From the NCBI GenBank assembly GCA_030434875.1, contig JAUISW010000001.1, positions 4,028,529-4,092,528 on the forward strand: a stretch of 64,000 nucleotides of DNA, read 5' to 3'. The notes under the pieces were generated by a model that did no database searches, had not been told where the DNA came from, and worked only from the letters and a program-made list of their open reading frames with translations. Made by a program: the position numbers and the translations under genes. Below are positions 54,049 to 62,408 of this stretch, in pieces; the stretch's first letter is position 1; each line of letters begins with the position of its first letter. Source of the DNA: Lachnospiraceae bacterium C1.1 (GTDB taxonomy: Bacteria > Bacillota > Clostridia > Lachnospirales > Lachnospiraceae).

Positions 54049-54074
54049 CTGTTCAGGCTGCCTGAACAGTTACT
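54044..54074 (+). terminator. 15-bp palindrome covering the hydrogenase stop codon
   Basis: AGTAACTGTTCAGGC and GCCTGAACAGTTACT form a perfect stem with a one-base loop, and the TAA stop lies inside it. The arms resemble MITE termini back to back (GTAACTGTTCAG). It may act as a terminator although only a short T-rich stretch follows. Confidence 0.7.
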
Positions 54075-54185
54075 TATCTCTGCTCCGGACTGATGTCTTG
54101 CATCAAAATATAAACAGATTTAATGTTAGGCAATCCAATATTCCTGCCGATATAAAGAAATGGGAAGACCCATAGGAAGGAATTG

Positions 54186-54247
54186 GTTACTATTCAGTTA
54201 GCAGCCAGCACCTTGCTGCTGGCTGCGTAAGAACATGAAGTGGGAAT
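54186..54247. repeat. Truncated type-A MITE
   Basis: GTTACTATTCAGTTAGCAGCC and the AGCCAGCA/TGCTGGCT hairpin are retained; the right end is lost just before the ribosome site of the HAD phosphatase gene. Confidence 0.75.
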
Positions 54248-54271
54248 TGTTTTAGAGGAGGTATGCAAGGC

Positions 54272-55540
54272 ATGGATAAAGCATTCGGGGTTCAAAAATA
54301 TCGAAAATGTAAAAGCATATTATCGTTGATAGTTGCCGTTGTATTGCTGTTTGGATCTATCGGATTTACAGGCTGTGGAAAGACATCCGCCAAACCTCTG
54401 TCCGAATACTGGGCAGCCGACTCTGAGGCGGCAGAGAGTCTTAGAAGCTATGTTTCAAAGGTTACGGATAAAAAAGATACGGAAAACTATATTCCGGAAG
54501 AGGATCGTATAGTTACGTTTGATATGGACGGAACCCTGACCTGCGAAACCTATTATACTTATTATGATACGATGATGTTCATCAATTACTGTCTTGTTGA
54601 TCATCCTGAAAGGGTATCTGATGAATTGAAGGCAGCGGCTGCTGAGATCAGACCGGGGTATACGGCAGGTGAAGAACTGGCAAGAAACTTCGCAAAGGCT
54701 TATGCGGGAATGACCGTTCAGGAACTTTATGATTATGCGGTGGAATTTGGTCAGAAAGAAACGGCCAGCTTTAAGAACATGCGCTATATTGACGGCTTCT
54801 ATCTGCCTATGGTCGAGCTTGTTAAGTATCTCCATGACAATGGCTTTACCATTTATGTTGTGAGCGGAACTGAACGCACGACTACAAGAGCCATCGTTGC
54901 GAACTCACCCATAAGCGAATATGTATCCCCGTCCCATGTTATCGGCACGGAGTTCGAGGTAAAGGTAAAGGGAAATGAGGATATCCCTTCAAATATGGAT
55001 TATAAATATGCCGATGGTGATGAGCTTGTATTCACAGGAGGCTTCGTACAGAAAAATCTGAATGCCAACAAGACGATCTGGATTGAAAGGGAGATAGGAA
55101 AAAGACCTGTCCTTGCCTTTGGAAACAGCGGCAGCGATACTAGCATGATGAACTATGCAACGGATGGCAGAAATCAATATCCTTCAGCTGCATATATGCT
55201 CGTGGCAGATGACGATGTACGGGAATGGGGAACTCAGGATTGGGAGGAAAAGTCAGCAGGATACAGGGAACAGGGTTATGTACCGATATCCATGAAAAAT
55301 GATTTCCTGAAAATCTATAATGATAATATCGAGAAAGCGGCCGAACAGTATGTGGAATCTGATGAGGAGCTTAAGGAGGTTGCTGAGACCAATAATATTA
55401 TCCAGTTCAGCGGCAGTTCTGGAAATACAGCTGATGAAAACGGAATGTACAAGGCTGAGGATCTGATGGGGAGATTGTCTGAGGCGATAACAGCCTATGA
55501 CGATATGATAGAAGAGTATGAGCAGGAAGAAGCTGCTTAG
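54272..55540 (+). CDS. HAD-superfamily phosphatase, exported lipoprotein
   Basis: The ATG at 54272 is nine bases after a GAGGAGG site; an earlier ATG at 54263 is too close to it. A signal peptide ends in the lipobox Gly-Phe-Thr-Gly-Cys. The HAD nucleophile motif Phe-Asp-Met-Asp-Gly-Thr-Leu has D84 and D86. Motif II is the Val-Ser-Gly-Thr stretch, and motif III/IV is Gly-Asn-Ser-Gly-Ser-Asp-Thr. The domain resembles phosphoserine-phosphatase-like HADs; as a surface lipoprotein it probably releases phosphate from external organic phosphates. The esterase after it was probably in the same operon before a MITE and an IS4-type element separated them. Confidence 0.88.
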   Translation: MDKAFGVQKYRKCKSILSLIVAVVLLFGSIGFTGCGKTSAKPLSEYWAADSEAAESLRSYVSKVTDKKDTENYIPEEDRIVTFDMDGTLTCETYYTYYDTMMFINYCLVDHPERVSDELKAAAAEIRPGYTAGEELARNFAKAYAGMTVQELYDYAVEFGQKETASFKNMRYIDGFYLPMVELVKYLHDNGFTIYVVSGTERTTTRAIVANSPISEYVSPSHVIGTEFEVKVKGNEDIPSNMDYKYADGDELVFTGGFVQKNLNANKTIWIEREIGKRPVLAFGNSGSDTSMMNYATDGRNQYPSAAYMLVADDDVREWGTQDWEEKSAGYREQGYVPISMKNDFLKIYNDNIEKAAEQYVESDEELKEVAETNNIIQFSGSSGNTADENGMYKAEDLMGRLSEAITAYDDMIEEYEQEEAA

Positions 55541-55555
55541 TTACAGTTCACACAG

Positions 55556-57289
55556 CAATGTCAGTAAGTTAAGAGATATGGATTTAATGAAATAACTACA
55601 GCCAGCATCATATGCTCGCTACAATAAGACAGAAATACTGCTCTCAGCAAAAGAAGCAGGAGCAGTGGTCAAGAAATAGGAATTCAGAGCATGACAAACA
55701 GACAGATTTATATCTGCCTCAAAGAGATGTATTATATTAGTTGATGGCTAGTCTGTATCTATGCGGCACGATAAATAAAATATCGCGGTTTTCGGAAATG
55801 CGCAGTTTGCAGACGGCTGTATTTCCTGTCCTCCCGTATGGGTATCAGTTCTCTTGCGAGAAGCGCCATCACATCAATTGGGTTTTCCTCCGCGGAGAGG
55901 CGGAGGAAGACCCTGCATATGTGGGCAGCAACGCTGAAATTCACCTTGTAGGAATGTTTCCTCTTGGCTTTCCTGATGACAGTGCTGTTTATCATCGCCT
56001 CAGTCAGGTTATAAGCTATAAGACGGCTCCAGATTTCCTGCATAATAAGTTCTGGTTTGTATGAATGGAAATTGCTCAGCCCGATGGTGTATTTCAGCTT
56101 CCTGAAGGAGGATTCTATGCCCCATCTGGCATAATAAAGATTTTTTAGACGTTTGGGAGGAAACTCATCAGCAGGCAGGTTAGTGACAAGGCATTCATAA
56201 CTATCATCCGAGAGTTTGATTCTAACCACACGGAATGAGATCGGGTATGTGTCTTTTGAACCATACTCAAGGTAATCAAATGAAGTTGCGGCATCAATGA
56301 AGCGTCGATAAGTATCACCGCAGTCGACTTTCGAGGACTGACTCCTCACAAGAGTGACATTTACGGTGATATCAAATGTCTCATCATCAGGAAAGTCAAA
56401 CTTCCCCACGAGGCCTTTTTGGTGGATGTCCTTTGCCCTGAACAGAAAATACTGCTCATTCTGGATGACATGGGCCATGTTGTTATAAGAGCAGTAGCCC
56501 CTGTCGCCTATATAGATATTTTTAGAGCCGGGTACAACGGGATGACGGTCAACGATGGTGCAGAAAGCACGGAACTCATCTTTATGGCGGATCGGCTGCA
56601 GGAGGGCATCCGTATATAGATTGGAGTCCAGGTCCTGAAAAGCATTGATATGGATGCTGTATGCTCCCTTGATTGATTTGCCAGGAGAGATGAAATATTC
56701 ATCCGGAGGAGAATACTTGTCGTGGCTGAAATAAGATGCGGTGGAACCGTCTGCAGCAATAATCCGGTATCCCGGGTAACTGCCATTGCACGATGGAATT
56801 GATCCAGTGAAACTGTCAAATATTTTCTTCATTGCTTCTGGTTTGAGTTTTTCACGTTGCTGGAAGAACGCGGAAGAAGACGGTGATTGCGTATCCATAC
56901 CAAAGAAGTCAAGCAGCTCGTTTTTTGTAGCCGAAGAACCTTCGGCAATCAAGAAGCGCATCAGCTTCCCGGGCGGAAGTTTTCGATCACGTGAAAAATC
57001 CTTGGCAGGGTTCTTAGCGTAATCAGAAACAGAAGATGAGACAGAGTCGATTGCAGAATTTAAAAGATTTTTGATTTTGTCGTGGGTCATAAGAACCTCC
57101 TTGAAATTGGAACAACGGTTATATTTCCAATTTCAAGGGCCGCTCTCGCTACCTCTTATAATTCAATCAGTAGCGAGAGCGGCCGCACAATTTCGGTTCT
57201 ATGTCAACCCCTTTAGGGGAATTTTTTCAAAAAAACTGGGTTAGACCCCCTATGGAATCTAACCCTTTGAACTTAACTTACTGACATTG
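55556..57289 (-). mobile_element. IS4-type insertion sequence with 18-bp ends and 10-bp target duplication
   Basis: Exact inverted repeats CAATGTCAGTAAGTTAAG (55556-55573) and CTTAACTTACTGACATTG (57272-57289) bound the element. GTTCACACAG is repeated at 55546-55555 and 57290-57299. A strong hairpin near 57136-57184 (GGCCGCTCTCGCTAC arms) and another near 57237-57265 lie upstream of the transposase and may limit read-through. Confidence 0.95.
55759..57090 (-). CDS. IS4-family DDE transposase
   Basis: The 443-residue protein carries the IS4 signatures: first Asp in Ala-Ala-Asp-Gly-Ser-Thr, second Asp in Ile-Gly-Asp-Arg-Gly-Tyr, and the YREK motif in Tyr-Tyr-Ala-Arg-Trp-Gly-Ile-Glu-Ser-Ser-Phe-Arg-Lys-Leu-Lys. 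Length is normal for the family and the frame is intact. Start follows a GGAGG site on the minus strand. The fresh, exact 10-bp duplication suggests recent movement. Confidence 0.93.
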   Translation of the reverse strand: MTHDKIKNLLNSAIDSVSSSVSDYAKNPAKDFSRDRKLPPGKLMRFLIAEGSSATKNELLDFFGMDTQSPSSSAFFQQREKLKPEAMKKIFDSFTGSIPSCNGSYPGYRIIAADGSTASYFSHDKYSPPDEYFISPGKSIKGAYSIHINAFQDLDSNLYTDALLQPIRHKDEFRAFCTIVDRHPVVPGSKNIYIGDRGYCSYNNMAHVIQNEQYFLFRAKDIHQKGLVGKFDFPDDETFDITVNVTLVRSQSSKVDCGDTYRRFIDAATSFDYLEYGSKDTYPISFRVVRIKLSDDSYECLVTNLPADEFPPKRLKNLYYARWGIESSFRKLKYTIGLSNFHSYKPELIMQEIWSRLIAYNLTEAMINSTVIRKAKRKHSYKVNFSVAAHICRVFLRLSAEENPIDVMALLARELIPIREDRKYSRLQTAHFRKPRYFIYRAA

Positions 57290-57549
57290 GTTCACACAGC
57301 TCTGCGCACTTGCTACTCTGTACGCTATTTCACTAAGTGCTGAAGCACTAAGTGAAATATGTGTGTGCTGAGCGTAAGAATACATAAAGCAGGAAACTGG
57401 GATTTGCCCCATTGCCGAATGCGCATAATACTTAGCGAAGCAAAGCTGAGCTTAGTATATGCCACACAGAGGGGGCAATCTTAAAATGGGCAAATCCCGT
57501 AACTGTGAGCACCTGCAAGGTGTGAACAGTTACGCTGCTTAGGAAGAAG

Positions 57550-58809
57550 TTGGGCAAGATTGTGAGATTAATGGTATTTCTTCTGCTGTGTCTGATCCTG
57601 ACAAATTCTTTTTCGGCGTCTGCCGCGGATATGACAGGAGCATATGGCAGCAAAAAGGCATCTGATTATGAAAAACATATAGATATCTGGGGAGAGGACG
57701 TTCCGGGGAACTGCTCTGATAATAAACTCTCGCGGATGAATATCGATATGGAGGCACAAAGCTCTGTGGCAGCGGAATTTTCTGAGGCGATCGCGGCAGA
57801 GGATATAGTGGAAGCCGAGCGCGTGATAGATACCATGACGTATTTTACAGAGATAAAGCCCGGGTATGAATCAGACAAATTTGATGACAGGCCATATCTC
57901 ATACCTTATCCCGCTGACGGACGGTCGGTGTCTTTAAGTAAAGTTCCGTCAAAAGTCGAATTTTTTTTTAAAGGCCATAAGAGAAGGGGCATCAGCACAA
58001 ACAATGTAAGTACGAATAAAGTCAGTGAAAATAACAGTGTTAGTGATGATAAGGACGGAAACATAAATGAGAGCATCAGCGAGGATGAGATTGCAGGGGA
58101 TGACGGAGCTCCGGCAGTCATAATTCTTCCGGGCGGAGCTTATGCTTATAAATCCATGGATGGCTCGGATTTTGAGGCAAAAGATCTGGCTCTTGCCCTG
58201 AATAAGGCGGGAATCAGTGCCTTTGTGCTTCATTACAGGTCGAATCCGTATGAGTATCCTTACCCCTGGCTCGATCTGCAGCGCGCGGTAAGGCATCTGC
58301 GCTATTATTCTGATGAATATGGGATAAATCCAGACAAGATAAGCCTGATCGGTTGTTCAGCCGGTGGAAATCTTGCGGGTGTATATGTAAATATGAGGGG
58401 ATGGAGGCATTCTTTCCCGGAAAATTACCTTCGGGATGAAATCGACCTTGTAGGCGATGAGGTTGCTTCTCTTGCGCTGATATATCCGGTTACGACTTTT
58501 GAGTACAACAGCTCCATGCTTTTTGCCCTCTTTCCGGCGGAAATGGTAAGGGATGAATACGAGAGGGAAAAGCTTATGTGGAAGGTGGATTTTTCCAATA
58601 ATTTCCGGTCGCCGGAGGTTCCCCAGTTTGTCTGCTATGGAACCGGGGACAGACTTGTGGACTGTACGGGGACGGAGGACTACGTTTATGAGGCTGAAGA
58701 TATGGGAATCGACATAGAAGAGTATCCGCTCGAAGGAGCAGATCATTCCTTCAGATCTGAAAACTACATAGAGGGATACATAAGCTGGCTCGATCGAAAG
58801 CTGGATTGA
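57550..58809 (+). CDS. Secreted alpha/beta-hydrolase, acetyl-xylan-esterase-like
   Basis: The best start is TTG at 57550 after AGGAAGAAG; it gives a signal peptide ending near Ala-Ser-Ala-Ala. An ATG at 57571 is the alternative. The 419-residue product has a Gly-Gly-Ala-Tyr oxyanion loop after Ile-Leu-Pro, the nucleophile S270 in Gly-Cys-Ser-Ala-Gly-Gly, an Asp in Gly-Thr-Gly-Asp-Arg, and the His in Gly-Ala-Asp-His-Ser. This is the BD-FAE/carbohydrate-esterase type of hydrolase. A role in removing acyl groups from plant polysaccharide is likely. An Asn/Ser/Val linker lies before the catalytic domain. The ribosome site touches the MITE target duplication. Confidence 0.85.
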   Translation: MGKIVRLMVFLLLCLILTNSFSASAADMTGAYGSKKASDYEKHIDIWGEDVPGNCSDNKLSRMNIDMEAQSSVAAEFSEAIAAEDIVEAERVIDTMTYFTEIKPGYESDKFDDRPYLIPYPADGRSVSLSKVPSKVEFFFKGHKRRGISTNNVSTNKVSENNSVSDDKDGNINESISEDEIAGDDGAPAVIILPGGAYAYKSMDGSDFEAKDLALALNKAGISAFVLHYRSNPYEYPYPWLDLQRAVRHLRYYSDEYGINPDKISLIGCSAGGNLAGVYVNMRGWRHSFPENYLRDEIDLVGDEVASLALIYPVTTFEYNSSMLFALFPAEMVRDEYEREKLMWKVDFSNNFRSPEVPQFVCYGTGDRLVDCTGTEDYVYEAEDMGIDIEEYPLEGADHSFRSENYIEGYISWLDRKLD

Positions 58810-59223
58810 TTCTGCACAGCCCGTTAGCGTAAAATTTTCCTCGGAAAAATGAATAGCAAAGAAAAGAGAACATCCTTTCATGTGGTATGATATTAGTTCA
58901 TGACAAAAATATCATTAAGTAAGTCAAAAAATAACATTTCAGTCAGTGCAGTATCAGAATGTGGGACTCCATCGGAAAAGTGTTTCCGCTCAATAGATGA
59001 ACAGCTCCTAACAGTGAGTCAGCTGTGACAAAAACTTTCAATGAAAAAGTTTTTTGTCACGGCTTTTTTATTATTTTTTTCTGTATAATGGAAATTGATA
59101 CAGGATTAAAAGTTCTTATCCACAGCAGGTCATTGAAACGCTGCACTAGCTGCACTAGCCTGCCGGCAGGTAAATGACCTTAACATCATATCTGTATGTT
59201 TTTGCAGGAAAAAGGAGGTTGCC
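58810..59223. other. 414-base intergenic region
   Basis: No gene is seen. The stretch holds a terminator (59021-59070), an AT-rich segment with TATAAT near 59085 and a 12-base palindrome CCTGCCGGCAGG at 59159-59170. Ribosome site AAAGGAGG for the next gene lies at its end. Confidence 0.5.
59021..59070 (+). terminator. Terminator upstream of the DUF3592 gene
   Basis: AGCTGTGACAAAAACTTT pairs with AAGTTTTTTGTCACGGCT, with wobble pairs, around a short loop and is followed by seven T residues. Confidence 0.85.
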
Positions 59224-59682
59224 ATGGAACAGGAGAATAAGATGAATAAAAAAATAAGGTTAATCTTTGGGCTGATCGGTCTTTTGCTTTTTATGGCAGG
59301 TCTGGCAATCATTCCTGCCTGTATGCAGATTCCACGTTATTCAGCTACTATTACTGAGATAACTTCTACGGGAACATATCATTCAAGCGGGAAAAGAAGA
59401 TATAAGGAAAGCGTGAATGTTGAATACACGGATGAAAACGGAGAAGCAAAGACGCTAAACGCTCTGACGATCAAGCGAAGAAGAGAGACTGACCTTCCGG
59501 CTGTCGGGGATAGTATCAGCATTTTCAGGCTGGGTATGCTTAGCGGTGAATTCAGCATGACAACACCGGTTGCATGTAGTATAGTATTTGTTTTTATGGG
59601 AATAATTTTTATCATAGTGGCAGTAAAGGTAAAAAATCTTAAAGCAAAAAAACACGTGCCGGAAGATTCACTGGCCGGCTAA
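59224..59682 (+). CDS. DUF3592-type small membrane protein
   Basis: The ATG at 59224 follows AAAGGAGG. The 152-residue protein has a transmembrane helix near residues 12-34, an external beta-rich domain with the Tyr-x-Val-x-Tyr-Thr-Asp-Glu-Asn-Gly strand typical of DUF3592, a Val-Gly-Asp-Ser-Ile turn, and a second helix near 113-135. Function of the family is not established. Its 3' end overlaps the convergent regulator gene by 15 bases. Confidence 0.7.
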   Translation: MEQENKMNKKIRLIFGLIGLLLFMAGLAIIPACMQIPRYSATITEITSTGTYHSSGKRRYKESVNVEYTDENGEAKTLNALTIKRRRETDLPAVGDSISIFRLGMLSGEFSMTTPVACSIVFVFMGIIFIIVAVKVKNLKAKKHVPEDSLAG

Positions 59683-61140
59683 ATATGAACAGAACGCCTG
59701 ACACATCAGAGGATGTGTAAAGATAATGTCGGCCTCCGGTATTAAATTGTGGGATATACGTACATATTCATGTTGTGCGCGAATCTTAATATTTTTGAAA
59801 GGGATGGAAGGGAACTCTTTGCAAACTCCGGATGAAGACACAAGATCAGATTTATTATCCAGGCCGGATTGCGCAAAGTACACGAGAGGTCTTGTGTTTT
59901 CCATAAATTTAAGGTATGAATTTTCAAAATGCTTAACTGTATCCGGGTTTGTGTGATAATTATAAAACCCGTTTTCTTCTGTGCCGATAACGTGAACACT
60001 GTCGATACAGCAATGTGTAGGATTGACAAAAAGTGTATGTGAAAATCGTTCGCCGGCTGCTTTCAGACAGTAATAGGATTCGATCATTCCGGACATATAA
60101 AGAGGAAGCCAGCTCAATATTGCAGTTGACATTTCAGATAGATCCCGGTCTATATTGTGGATTATCTTTATCATGATGCCTTTTTTTACCAGCATGCTCA
60201 TAAGTGAAGCCCATTTATTGCGGAATCCGGTATCTGCCACCAACCAGTCCATTTTCTGGTCAGAGTAAAGAAAAAGTGTATCCCCTTTTTTGTTTTCCAT
60301 AACTGCGCTGCCCAAAAAACGAAGGACAGCTTCTCTTAAACCTTCGTAACCGAAATATTCAGAAGTTTTATTTTTTAGAATTTCCTCACTCACCGATTCT
60401 TCAAATGACGGCAGGATTATCCCTGTTTCGGCTGAAAAAGAGTCGAAAGCCCCGAGAAACTTCCCGATGACTGCAGTTTCAGTATCAGAAACGGACTCGT
60501 AATCACACAGCCAGCCGTAAAAATGTCTTTCATCCAATAAGTCCGGAGACAAATGCATCAGACTGGCAAGCTCATTAAGTTTGCCGGATTTTGTGATAAT
60601 ATCCCAAAGCATAGCTGCAAGTTTTTGGGAAAGTTCGGGATTTGAACGGGGAGTTACGCTGCCATTTCTGTAACGGCTTATGAGTGAAGCGTCAACATGT
60701 AACATGCGGCTCAAGGTCACGTTCATAAGACAGGTAATGTTCATGATGAGGTCTAATTTATAGGCAAAATTGCTGTAGCCTTTTCTGACAGTTTGAGAAT
60801 TTGAGGATGCACAGCCACGCTCCTGAGCATGTCTTGCAGAATGAAGCTCCGGACACTCTTCAGGAAAAAGGTAGTCCTTTAATGCGATTTTTATGGAGTT
60901 TTTATCAGAATCAGGCTCAAGTTTTAAAAGTGAGCATAGACCGCTGTTCAGGTTATGTTCATTAGAGAAAATAACAATACCATCAACAAGTTTCCTTGCG
61001 GCGGAGCTGTCACGAGGAATCTTTCTGGCACCGGTTCTAAGACGGCTTACATTACTTCTGTCAAAGCCGGCTGCTTCTGCTATATCAACACTGCTAAGCT
61101 TAAGCGCAACCATAAGGTTATCAAATTTATCATTAAGCAT
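59668..61140 (-). CDS. Regulator-like protein with two N-terminal XRE-type helix-turn-helix units
   Basis: The 490-residue protein has one HTH near residues 17-42 (Ser-Val-Asp-Ile-Ala-Glu-Ala-Ala, then Asp-Arg-Ser-Asn-Val-Ser-Arg-Leu-Arg) and a second near 140-165 (Leu-Ser-Arg-Met-Leu-His-Val, then Ser-Leu-Ile-Ser-Arg-Tyr-Arg-Asn-Gly). Both keep the Ser-Arg-hydrophobic-Arg recognition helix. The C-terminal 300 residues form a soluble domain I do not recognise, with several Cys and His. It has no membrane segment. A transcription regulator with a large sensor domain is the likely role. Target unknown; it is divergent from the repeat-rich region upstream. Confidence 0.65.
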   Translation of the reverse strand: MLNDKFDNLMVALKLSSVDIAEAAGFDRSNVSRLRTGARKIPRDSSAARKLVDGIVIFSNEHNLNSGLCSLLKLEPDSDKNSIKIALKDYLFPEECPELHSARHAQERGCASSNSQTVRKGYSNFAYKLDLIMNITCLMNVTLSRMLHVDASLISRYRNGSVTPRSNPELSQKLAAMLWDIITKSGKLNELASLMHLSPDLLDERHFYGWLCDYESVSDTETAVIGKFLGAFDSFSAETGIILPSFEESVSEEILKNKTSEYFGYEGLREAVLRFLGSAVMENKKGDTLFLYSDQKMDWLVADTGFRNKWASLMSMLVKKGIMIKIIHNIDRDLSEMSTAILSWLPLYMSGMIESYYCLKAAGERFSHTLFVNPTHCCIDSVHVIGTEENGFYNYHTNPDTVKHFENSYLKFMENTRPLVYFAQSGLDNKSDLVSSSGVCKEFPSIPFKNIKIRAQHEYVRISHNLIPEADIIFTHPLMCQAFCSYLAGQ

Positions 61141-61243
61141 AGAATATCCCCCTCATATACATTACGTTATAGCTGTATTCTAGCATGTATACACGGGACT
61201 GACAAATCTGTAATATTGACAGTTATTATTCAGTCAGCAATGT

Positions 61244-61390
61244 GTTACTGTTCACACGCTTTCAGCGTGCTCCAGTAACGGGTTTTGCCATTTAAGATTG
61301 CCTATGGCAATGGGCAAAACCCAGTGTTCAGTCAGAGTTATTGTGGCATAACTGCGCAGCGGAGTGCGCAGTTTGCCTGTGAACAGTAAC
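61244..61390. mobile_element. 147-bp MITE (type B, short form) with 8-bp target duplication
   Basis: Exact ends GTTACTGTTCACA and TGTGAACAGTAAC; AGCAATGT flanks it at 61236-61243 and 61391-61398. Nearly identical to the 50176 copy. It has inserted into the left end of the small IS4-related element that follows. Confidence 0.95.
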
Positions 61391-61392
61391 AG

Positions 61393-61489
61393 CAATGTCA
61401 TTAAGTTAAGCCTGATGAAATATTTTTTCCACATAAAGCGTTTTTTAATGTGGTCAAAAATTTATTTAAAGTTTAATTTAATGACATTG
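61393..61489. mobile_element. 97-bp non-autonomous element with IS4-type ends
   Basis: CAATGTCATTAAGTTAAG at the left and TTTAATTTAATGACATTG at the right are near-inverted repeats and differ little from the ends of the IS4-type element at 55556. Flanking ATTCAGTCAG (61228-61237, before the MITE) and ATTCAGTCTG (61490-61499) look like a 10-bp duplication with one mismatch. No coding capacity. Confidence 0.8.
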
Positions 61490-61660
61490 ATTCAGTCTGC
61501 TTTCAGTGTGCTCCAGTAAAGTGTTTTGCCATTTGAGATTGCCCCCTCTGTGTGGCATATACTAAGCTCAGCTTTGCTTCGCTAAGTATTATGCGCATAT
61601 GGCAATGGGCAAAACTAATATTAATCCAAGGTTATTGAGGCATAACTGTGCACTGTAGCA
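61490..61660. repeat. Degenerate type-B MITE without intact ends
   Basis: It keeps the CCCCCTCTGTGTGGCATATAC centre, the AAGCTCAGC/GCTTCGCTAAG palindromes and GGCATAACTG, but both terminal repeats are eroded. It appears to be the oldest copy here. Confidence 0.75.
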
Positions 61661-61710
61661 TCAGTTCTTAACTAAATATAAAAATAGTTGTAACCAAGGA
61701 GAACTTAAGT

Positions 61711-61758
61711 ATGATCTTAGTACTTGAATGTATTGTTATTTGTTTTATTCTTATGTGA
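61711..61758 (+). CDS. Possible 15-residue hydrophobic small ORF
   Basis: AAGGAG at 61696-61701 lies nine bases before an ATG that encodes Met-Ile-Leu-Val-Leu-Glu-Cys-Ile-Val-Ile-Cys-Phe-Ile-Leu-Met and a stop. The strong ribosome site and a nearly all-hydrophobic product are suggestive of a small membrane peptide, but chance is possible at this length. Confidence 0.3.
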   Translation: MILVLECIVICFILM

Positions 61759-61778
61759 AAAAGAATGAATTCAGCTGT

Positions 61779-61784
61779 TATAAT
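61779..61784 (+). promoter_or_regulatory. -10 element for the lipoprotein gene
   Basis: TATAAT lies 46 bases before the lipoprotein start. No convincing -35 is present (a weak TGAAAA at 17 bases). Confidence 0.4.
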
Positions 61785-61830
61785 CATACATGGAATGCAT
61801 TTTTTAAATTATTTCGAGGAGGAAAGTGTT

Positions 61831-62328
61831 ATGAAAAGAAAATTAATATTAGCAATAGCTTGCTGTATGGTACTTGGTCTTGGAGGCTGCAGTTCTGAGA
61901 ACAGCACAGAAAGCGAGGCTCAGAGCGGACTTCAGGTTGAGGAAATCCCTGCTGCTGAAATAATTGAGACAGCAGAATCAACAGAAAAGGCTGAGACAGC
62001 ACAGGATATAGACAAGACTGAAAACACAGAGAAATCAGGCCTCATCACAGAGGATCAGGCGTGTGAAGCAATTAAGAAATACTGTATTGAAGGCTCTCCT
62101 GATCTTGCTGATATGGTTGATTCGGACGACTACACCATTTACTGGGAAGCATCTACAACCGAGGATGGCGAAATCTGCGTTCTTTACAGAGCATATACCG
62201 GTGCTCTTATCCGTTACTATGTAAATCCTGAAACCGGTGAGACCTATGTGACAGAGCAGGTTCCGGGCATTATCGATGACGAACAGAAAACGGATGAAAC
62301 TCTTAATGTAAAAGACTATATCGAATAA
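61831..62328 (+). CDS. Small surface lipoprotein, unknown function
   Basis: The ATG at 61831 follows GAGGAGGAAAG; an earlier in-frame ATG at 61765 lacks a site. The signal peptide ends in a Leu-Gly-Gly-Cys lipobox. The 165-residue product has a Glu/Thr/Ala-rich linker to about residue 65. A compact C-terminal domain with Tyr-Thr-Ile-Tyr-Trp and Tyr-Tyr-Val-Asn-Pro-Glu-Thr-Gly-Glu-Thr-Tyr strands follows, resembling PepSY-like or small beta-grasp domains. Function unknown. The IS-like element begins three bases after its stop. Confidence 0.75.
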   Translation: MKRKLILAIACCMVLGLGGCSSENSTESEAQSGLQVEEIPAAEIIETAESTEKAETAQDIDKTENTEKSGLITEDQACEAIKKYCIEGSPDLADMVDSDDYTIYWEASTTEDGEICVLYRAYTGALIRYYVNPETGETYVTEQVPGIIDDEQKTDETLNVKDYIE

Positions 62329-62357
62329 CGGTTACTGTTCAGACCCTAACTTGAGAT

Positions 62358-62405
62358 AAAAATACCGGTGATCTAGACTTTTATCAGTCGGACCACCGGT
62401 ATTTT
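62358..62405. terminator. Bidirectional hairpin in the IS-like element
   Basis: AAAATACCGGTG and CACCGGTATTTT form a 12-bp perfect stem with a 23-24-base loop. T-rich flanks allow termination of the lipoprotein gene from one side and of the small ORFs from the other. Confidence 0.75.
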
Positions 62406-62408
62406 CTA

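Larger units (their letters stand above)
55540..57533. mobile_element. Long type-B MITE (8-bp target duplication), split by an IS4-type element
   Basis: The MITE starts GTTACAGTTCACA at 55540 and ends TGTGAACAGTTAC at 57533, with GCTGCTTA on both sides (55532-55539 and 57534-57541). An IS4-type element occupies 55556-57289. The MITE body (57300-57533) is the inverted counterpart of the 26056 copy. The left duplication overlaps the last codons of the HAD gene. Confidence 0.93.
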
